64,000 bases of DNA from Spodoptera frugiperda (Eukaryota; Arthropoda; Insecta; Lepidoptera; Noctuidae), in contig NC_064227.1 of assembly GCF_023101765.2 (NCBI RefSeq), forward strand, positions 6,581,592 through 6,645,591. Direction: 5' to 3'. Below the pieces are notes generated by a model that ran no database searches, was not told the DNA's origin, and saw only the letters and a list, made by a program, of their open reading frames with translations. The translations under genes and the position numbers were made by a program. Positions 57,816-64,000 of the stretch are shown piece by piece. How positions within the stretch are numbered: position 1 is the first letter of the stretch; each line of letters begins with the position of its first letter.

Positions 57816-58258
57816 TGTCCGTGGATTTCTTTATATGGATTGGACGTGAATTTCAGTTTTACATCCTGGGTAGGGCAAACTTTTAGTGGGTTTTTTGAAT
57901 TGCATTAGCTAAATTTAGGATACATTATGTTTAAAGATGGGATTCCAATTTTAGGATCACCTTCTGGAAGCCAAACACCAACATAACCAAGAAAAAAAAT
58001 CTCTACACTTAAGATATAAAGAACAGAACAGCATTATAAATGTACGAACTCCAACGAATGGATGCACAGACTTCTATACTTCGGAAGTCCCGAAGTCCCA
58101 ACTTCTGCCAACTTCTCACGCGAAGACGTTTGTTGTGGCTTTATCGAGTTTTTCTTTAAAGCTATACTTTTTTTGTAACTTTTTTGAATTCCCGAGTAGG
58201 TAACTCGACTTTAAGTTCGAAAGTGGAAGAATGTTGTGAATTTATAAATTATGATGGA

Positions 58259-58450
58259 AACTAGCTGTTGCCTGTGACTTCGTCTGCGTAGAATAATGAT
58301 TTCTGGCAGAATTTAAGATTTTGATTAGATTTTTGTTTTAAAAATAAAAGTAGCCTAAATTACTCCTTATTACATCAGCTACCTGCCAATATAAGTCCCG
58401 TTAAAATCGGTCCAGCCATTTCAGAGATTAGCCGAAACAATGTCTGTAAG
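58259..58450 (-). repeat. Helitron-like non-autonomous element
   Basis: ACTAGCTGTTGCCTGTGACT, TCGTCTGCG, then AAAATCGGTCCAGCCATTTC and GAGATTAGCCGAAACAA. Block order matches a very common lepidopteran repeat. Confidence 0.5.
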
Positions 58451-58524
58451 TAATTTTATTAAAACCAAACATACTAACATATCGACATTTTGACAATAGT
58501 GCCTACGTTCAATATTCGTGGATG

Positions 58525-58602
58525 TACATTGTATAGCGGCATTACCTGCCGTAATGTGCACCTCTGCCTACTCCTTCGGGGATAAAGGCGTGACGTTGCA
58601 AT
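58525..58602 (+). repeat. SINE family T 3' fragment
   Basis: TACATTGTATAGCGGCATTA, GCCGTAATGTGCACCTCTGC, CCTTCGGGGATAAAGGCGTG. Confidence 0.65.
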
Positions 58603-58974
58603 GTATTTAAAAGGCTGGAGAGTGATATAGATAGACCACTACTTTCCCTTTAATCGCTTTAATAAAGCCACAGATAACATCTATCTATTTTAATTTGTGT
58701 TACTCTTTATAACATAATTTCAACAAGTAATTCTACTCATCCTAATTGTTATTATTAAAGCTACCGACTTTAAAACTTCGTATGTTAGGTTTTACCGTAC
58801 TTAGCGTCTAGTTACCTAACTCACAAACCTAAACCTAAACACTTAGGTACTTAGGAAGTTAGCAAGAAGTTTATTTTGGAACTAAGAACACATCAACGCT
58901 TGTTTTCATTATGTTTTAGGTTATAACTTAATAACTTAAGATGGGAACTTAATCTACAAACTTTTAACATCACT

Positions 58975-59148
58975 ACATAGCATAAAACAAAGTTTTCTTT
59001 CGCTTTCTCTATCCCTATGTCCCTTTATATGCTTAAAATCTTTTAAACTATGCCACGGATTTTGATGTGGTTGTTTTTGGTAGATATAATGATTCAAGAG
59101 GAAGGTTTATATGTGTAATACATGCATAATAATGCACTAGTAATAATT
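58975..59148 (+). repeat. Helitron-like element (TCCCTATGTCCCTTT subfamily)
   Basis: TCGCTTTCTCTATCCCTATG, TCCCTTTATATGCTTAAAAT, GGATTTTGATGTGGTTGTTT, ATTCAAGAGGAAGGTTTATA, ending AATGCACTAGT. Confidence 0.55.
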
Positions 59149-59324
59149 ATAAAGATATAAGAGTAATTTGTTTCAACGCACACACAAAACATTACAATTC
59201 TAACCTCTTTACAGTTTGACAACTAAATATCTATATAGTCTATGACAACATTAAAAAAGAATATCAACGTCTCCGTAAAGAAACTCTAAATTCAAATTAT
59301 CAAATTCGAAAATAGAACACAAAC

Positions 59325-59545
59325 CTCGACACGTGAACACAGAATCCGAGCGAGCAATCCAAATATCGTGAGCAAACACGTTTTAAAACACACAAAACTT
59401 AACACAACACATAGAAAACACAACAAAAACACTTATTAGATAACTTAATGTTAATAAAAACACTTAAAAACTATTATTTTAATTAAATAACGCTACTAGA
59501 ACGCAAGGCGTCCCCGCGAAACTACGACGAACTAACCTAAAATCC
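59325..59545 (-). other. candidate non-coding first exon (5' UTR) of the gene at 55594-55845
   Basis: Read on the minus strand this is a CpG-containing head followed by a GTGTTTT-rich, T/G-biased stretch typical of moth 5' UTRs. It ends CACGTGTCGAG next to a plausible donor GTTTGT at 59324. It contains no good ATG-initiated frame. The implied intron to 55846 is about 3.5 kb and contains only retroposons and unique sequence. The link to the downstream exon is inference from strand, spacing and base composition; RNA evidence is absent. It could instead belong to another transcript. Confidence 0.4.
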
Positions 59546-59625
59546 CGCTTCGCTCATCGAAACATAAAAATTTGACCGCCAATAACGATTTCAAAGGAAA
59601 CTCGGACTTCGGAACAATTACACAA
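59540..59625 (-). promoter_or_regulatory. possible core promoter region
   Basis: Upstream of the candidate first exon on the minus strand there is an ATTGG (inverted CCAAT) element, an AT-rich AAATTTTTATG, several CpGs, and an initiator-like TTAGTTCG near 59537. The composition differs from the surrounding AT-rich DNA. No start site can be fixed from sequence alone. Confidence 0.25.
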
Positions 59626-60064
59626 ACAGAGAACTACAGTCAATGAATAACCAACCTTATAGCTTACAAAATATAGTTTAAAATGTCTTGTGAACGGAGT
59701 GTTTGTAAAAGGAGCATGGAGGACTATCTTTTGTATTCATTTCTACCTGCGATCAGACCCTTTTTTTGTTGTCCATATGTGGGAACTTCATAATGAGAGT
59801 ATTAATGCTATAATGCACTTTAAAAATATGATATTAAGGTTGATAATTCTATGTGATGATATTGCAAGGACTTGCAGTATGCAGTTTTTAGGATATCAAT
59901 CAATAAAATACAGTTGGGGGCGAAATTCCAATGATTCACTTTATCGATGACTAAAAGTTCTGCTATTGAAGGGAACTAATTAATATAATATACAAAAGAT
60001 AACATCTTCCATTCTTTGAAGGGTAGACAGAGTTAAGAGAGTGGGAGAGCCATGCTTCGACACG

Positions 60065-60235
60065 AATGAAGCAGCTCGACCGGAGTGATACCACGTTAAG
60101 TATAATCCCCCCCCCAAAGGCAATACCTATAAACGCACTTGTAACGCCTCTGGTGTTTCGGGTGTCTTTGGGCGGCGGCGATTGCTTACCATCAGATAAA
60201 CCATCTCCTCGTTTACCGGCTTATACCATAAAGAA
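60065..60235 (+). mobile_element. SINE family A, internally deleted
   Basis: 5' block GAAGCAGCTCGACCGGAGTG, a C-run, then the 3' part CTTGTAACGCCTCTGGTGTT and GCTTACCATCAGATAAACC. The GGAGGCCCAAT middle block is missing. Confidence 0.65.
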
Positions 60236-60715
60236 AAAGATATAAGCACATAACCTAGAATAAAAATATTACAGACTTTTCTGAAGTTTTTGCTAAACCC
60301 TATGTAATATGGGACAAACCTATTGCCATATACCATGCATAGCTTCGTGATATTTACTAAGAAGTTTAAAAAAATAAATTACAAACTCCAATACTTCTTT
60401 CCATCCCAAAAATTAAACCCGAAACCAAAAACTTTTAACTCAGCTCCCAAAATTGTTCCTCAAACCTACTAACAATAAACAACTGCAATTAAAATTAACA
60501 TTTATATGAAAGAATGAAGATTCAAATTTATTTGGATCGATGCAGCGATTAAAATCTGTAATAAGGCTTTAAACCATAGGGGGCGAATGTTTATGACATT
60601 GGCAAGTCTTCAACAATGATATTAAAAGTATATTTATAGATATATTTATATTTTATGGCCTTTTAGGGTATTGTTTATCTTAATGGTTGGCATAGCTGCA
60701 GGAACAGCACTGACT

Positions 60716-61008
60716 GCTTCGTTGGCCGAGTGGTTGCAAGTGCGATTCCCGAGTCGGATAAAAGGATTGTTGGGCTTTCTTCGGTTTTTCGAAAATTTCT
60801 CAGTAATAGCACGGAGCCTTTTTTTGGAAATCATCCTAGGACTTTTCCCACCTTGGGTGAGGCAAGTGGCTGCCGTGCAATGACTAAAAACCAGCCCGTT
60901 CCTTCTCCTGCTTTTCGAGCCGGAGTCCCGGTAAACCCGGTAGGTAGTCTGCAGCTCCGGAGCACGGAGCCTGGAAATGTGCCCGTGTATATGGCAATAG
61001 GCTCACCA
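60716..61008 (+). mobile_element. tRNA-derived SINE family T, interrupted by family B
   Basis: Head CGTTGGCCGAGTGGTTGCAA and GTGCGATTCCCGAGTCGG, body GGTTTTTCGAAAATTTCTCA, then the nested insertion (60819-60960), then GGAAATGTGCCCGTGTATAT and GGCAATAGGCTCACC. The T-type 3' end is replaced by family C sequence. Confidence 0.8.
60819..60960 (-). mobile_element. family B copy nested in a tRNA-SINE, exact 11-bp target duplication
   Basis: The element is bounded by AGCACGGAGCC at 60808-60818 and again at 60961-60971; removing it restores a continuous family T SINE. This defines the termini of family B: an A tail at one end and CCGGAGCTGCAGACTACC at the other. Confidence 0.85.
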
Positions 61009-61065
61009 GCATGTGAACTTATATGTTTTTAAACGCACCTACGACACAGGAGAAAAATCATAGTT
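61008..61065 (+). repeat. SINE family C 3' end fused to a family T SINE
   Basis: ATGTGAACTTATATGTTTTT then AAACGCACCTACGACACAGG and AGAAAAATCATAGTTGGG. It follows the family T middle segment directly, so the two form one chimeric unit. Confidence 0.6.
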
Positions 61066-61377
61066 GGGTTGAAGGGGCACCGATTTAAAAACAAAATAAC
61101 AAAAATCTAAAAACTAATCCTCAAAATCAAATATTATATCAAACAATATTCTCACACAAAAACATTTGACACGCAACCCATTGACAAACCACTCTTTTCC
61201 TACTAAATTGAAACTGATTGGTTAACCAACACAATGTGAGTACAAGTTAAACTAACTGTTGGTTCAAAACTAACCGAAATTGGACAAAAAGTGACGTCAC
61301 TAGTTACATTGTAGTTTAACTATGTATAGGTAATGTTAGTAGGGATGGCACGAGGAATTAATGGTATTATCTTTACT

Positions 61378-61432
61378 ACTAGCTTAAACCAGCGACTTCG
61401 CTTGCATCCCTGTGGGATAAAAACTGGAGTAG
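61378..61432 (-). repeat. Helitron-like end fragment
   Basis: TACTAGCTTAAACCAGCGAC, TTCGCTTGCATCCCTGTGGG, ATAAAAACTGG. A C-run follows at 61451. Confidence 0.45.
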
Positions 61433-61439
61433 AAACGGG

Positions 61440-62800
61440 GTGGTGGGATTCCCCCCCCCCCCACTTAAAACTAGGGATTAATCAGGTTAAATATTTAAAG
61501 TTGTAACGGGTAAAAAAAGTAAAAAAACAGTTATGTTATGAGTTCTAAGAAATAAGAAATGGGCCTATGGTCATATACAAGGCATAATGGATGACTCACT
61601 GCCTAGATTTTTCTCCTCAAAAATGCTAGACGCCTTTTGAAGGTTTATATCTTAAAAAAGACCTCTTGCTCAGGAGTCGTATTTGAAAACTTTCAACATA
61701 CAATTCAATCCAAATTAACTACATCCCTCGATTTTAACCTCAAAAACCACATTTTCCAAAAAAAAACCAAGCCTCTTCCAAAATTCGCCGGCAGCAACCA
61801 CCCCTAAGTTATCGGCACGGGGGTCGAATGGCGAACTTTAATAGAGTACCAGTAATCTCTACTGCGGTAACCATGTCATGATAATATTGCAATTTTGTAC
61901 GTGTTGCAAATTTCCTAGTTACCTGGCTTAACTACAGTTTGAAACGATATTAGGGTTGTATCAACTGAAAGGGATAGATCGGTGTCCATAGTTAGTAGTA
62001 TCTGATTGTTATACTTTTGTATATGTGGTCTTGTTACTATGAATAATAAGATTGAAGCCTGTTGATAAAGCGAAAGAGGTAAGATTCGTAAGAATTGGCT
62101 TTGGATAGTCTCTACTACTTTGGCAGTTACTTCATAAGTCCACAAACAATGCAAAGTAAGTACATAGCTTAAATAACTAAGTTTCCTTTAGAAACAACAC
62201 TAAACTTAGTGCCTCAATAACTTATCCAATAATCTCGAACTAGAAACACCGGCTTCTTTGCCCAACACCATTAACATATACACAAAGGAACACTAGCAAA
62301 AAATGCATTACAAAACCAAATTGAAATCCCCCCCCCCCCTCAATACACCCAATGACGGACGAAAACTGTCACAAACTTACAAGAGCTCAACAACTCTACA
62401 AGACGCCTTCAATGCAGCCGACCATTAAAACTTTGTAACTACAATACTCTTCAAATCTAATCAACCACTTATGACAAGCAAATACACTGGATTTCCATTA
62501 AAGTAGCACTTACCCTATTTGACTGTCAAATTCAGAGCCCCGTGGTACATTTGCATGGCAGTGGCCCTGTTTGCTAGGTCCTCGAAAAAGCTACTTCTAA
62601 ATCTTATATTACGCTGTGTACTATAAACAAGGGTGCTTGTTACACCGTATCGTAATTTGCTAATATAAAAATTTAATTTTGAATAAAAAAATCGAATGTT
62701 AAAAAGAAAAGGTTATAAAAATATGTTTACTTAAAAATATGACGTCACTCAAGGGCAAGTTTCTTTACTTACACAAAACGAAGCTCAAGTAAGGAAAATA
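61440..62800. other. no gene seen
   Basis: Unique AT-rich DNA with two C-runs (61451 and 62329) and no repeat family recognised before the miniature element at 62808. Confidence 0.45.
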
Positions 62801-62807
62801 TATTTTT

Positions 62808-62898
62808 GTAAGTCTTTGACTGTCAATAGAATTCTGTTGAAGGCAAATCCTCCGCTACCGTCGGTCACCGTTGACTACCACGGCGTTCAATGTGTTAA
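62808..62898. mobile_element. 91-bp miniature piggyBac-like element (copy 2)
   Basis: Matches the element at 36562 along its length. The right end is GGCGTTCAATGTGTTAA; the left is GTAAGTCTTTGACTGTC with the TTAA decayed to GTAA. It ends only 13 bp before the large hairpin at 62912. Confidence 0.65.
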
Positions 62899-62911
62899 TG
62901 ATGTAAATTTG

Positions 62912-63253
62912 ATCCCACCCAAAACATAAATGTGAAAGGCTGCCAAGTTCGATAATATTGGAATGCTGCGCCTATAAAAGAAGTGAGATCTAAATAAGTA
63001 CCAAGTTCCATACACAGACCTCAGTTAAAAATGATATAACAAGTTGGCAAGTTTTCACACATTTTGTTATAAACCTACTAAACGCAATGAGTCAAGTATA
63101 TAATTTTCTATTAAAACTTGCCAAGTTATATCATTTTTAACTGAGGTCTGTGTATGGAACTTGGTACTTATTTAGATCTCACTTCTTTTATAGGCGAAGC
63201 ATTCCAATATTATCGAACTTGGCAGCCTTTCACATTTATGTTTTGGGTGGGAT
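62912..63253. mobile_element. large near-perfect foldback (MITE-like) element
   Basis: Arms 62912-63055 and 63113-63253 are inverted copies of about 140 bp beginning ATCCCACCCAAAACATAAAT. They differ by one 3-nt insertion and very few substitutions, around a 57-nt AT-rich loop. The high arm identity suggests recent origin or gene conversion. No target duplication could be defined. Transcribed, it would make a long double-stranded RNA. Confidence 0.85.
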
Positions 63254-63339
63254 TTCATTTATTTTTGTAAGGTTTATTTTCTTTTTTTCTTATTTTACTT
63301 TACTTTGACTAAATACAAACCTTGGTAACGAATTTTAGG

Positions 63340-63560
63340 TCGGTACGACCATTGGAAGATATAGATTTTTTTTGTTTTAGTTCCTTAGGGGTATGAATTT
63401 ACACCTTCATTATTTTTAAAACCGACTCACACTTGGCCATTTTCAGATTTTTTCCTTTACCTTGACCTAAAGACCTACCTCCATGCCAAATTTCAAGTCA
63501 CTACGACCATTGGAAGTGGTCTAGGTTTTTGATGAGTGAGTCAGTCAGTGAGTGTATAGT
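63340..63560. repeat. dispersed repeat with ACGACCATTGGAAG duplicated
   Basis: ACGACCATTGGAAG occurs at about 63347 and about 63504, the second time after CCAAATTTCAAGTCACT and before GATGAGTGAGTCAGTCAGTG. This arrangement resembles a common moth repeat. Confidence 0.4.
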
Positions 63561-64000
63561 AAAAATAGCGATTTTCTGACGTCAATATCTCAAGACCTAC
63601 AATAGGTACATTAATGAAATTTTGTATTTTAGATAAGTAAGTAGATCTCGACAGATACTAGAAATTTCATATTAGATAAAATAGATTTTGAGTTATAGGT
63701 GGGTCGAACTTGGCCCGAAATGGTTCGTGTAATATAACCCACGGCCGGTGTGTCGGTTTTTTGCTCGAACTTGGCGGACACACTGCCGTGTGTCTTGATT
63801 GTAGAAAGTGTCAAAAATTGCACACATTGCAGCGACGCACAAACATGGCAAATTTTAAGAAACTTACTACCCTAACTAGTGAAAATTAGTCGCTCTGTGT
63901 ACAATTCTGTCTACCCCTTAAGGGAAATATGCTGTTATGTAATTCCGTATCCCTCGAGGCGAGCTGTTTAGTGAACATGGTAATGATAATTTATTGAATT

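Noticed and set aside
1..64000. CRISPR arrays, rRNA, bacterial-type operons, viral genes
   Set aside because: No regularly spaced identical repeats, no rRNA-like blocks and no long open frames; the sequence is eukaryotic and retroposon-rich.

Overview
The window is nuclear DNA from an insect, almost certainly a moth (Lepidoptera, probably Noctuidae). It is AT-rich, has no operon-like packing and no long open reading frames, and holds many short retroposons with lepidopteran-type signatures. These include the CTTACCATCAGGTGA 3' tails, the GGAGCTGCGGAC...poly(A) element, tRNA-derived SINEs with clear B boxes, and Helitron-like CTAGT ends. The family assignments come from reading and cross-comparing copies inside the window; no database search was run, and species-level naming is inference.

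Only one host gene is supported. On the minus strand an internal exon (55594-55845) has an acceptor, a donor and a reading frame that starts with a signal-peptide-like segment. A CpG-containing, T-rich exon about 3.5 kb upstream (about 59325-59545) looks like its non-coding first exon, with a possible promoter beyond it. Later exons would lie towards position 1 but I could not recognise any. Much of the window may therefore be intron or flank of this gene.

Layout. 1-8 kb: dispersed SINE/LINE ends and a tail-to-tail SINE pair (6.57-7.05 kb). 8-20 kb: more SINEs, a LINE ORF2 C-terminal remnant (12.2 kb), and a 256-bp foldback element (13.8 kb). 20-35 kb: Helitron-like ends, a LINE C-terminus split by a small foldback element (24.9-25.2 kb), and a TTAG-ended foldback element (33.8 kb). 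35-45 kb: a 91-bp piggyBac-like miniature element (36.56 kb), many copies of the poly(A)-tailed family, and several unique higher-GC patches that could be conserved non-coding elements. 45-55 kb: a 1.4-kb internally deleted piggyBac-like element with TTAA ends (48.97-50.40 kb), two further foldback elements, and a 599-bp DNA element with a clean 8-bp target duplication (53.98-54.58 kb). 55-64 kb: the host exons, SINEs including a nested insertion with an exact 11-bp target duplication (60.8 kb), a second miniature piggyBac-like element, and a 340-bp near-perfect hairpin (62.9-63.25 kb).

I found no new multi-gene system. The distinctive content is mobile-element architecture: several non-autonomous DNA elements with well-defined ends, a modular foldback family, and nested or chimeric retroposons. 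Short open reading frames elsewhere in the window look like chance or repeat-derived frames.
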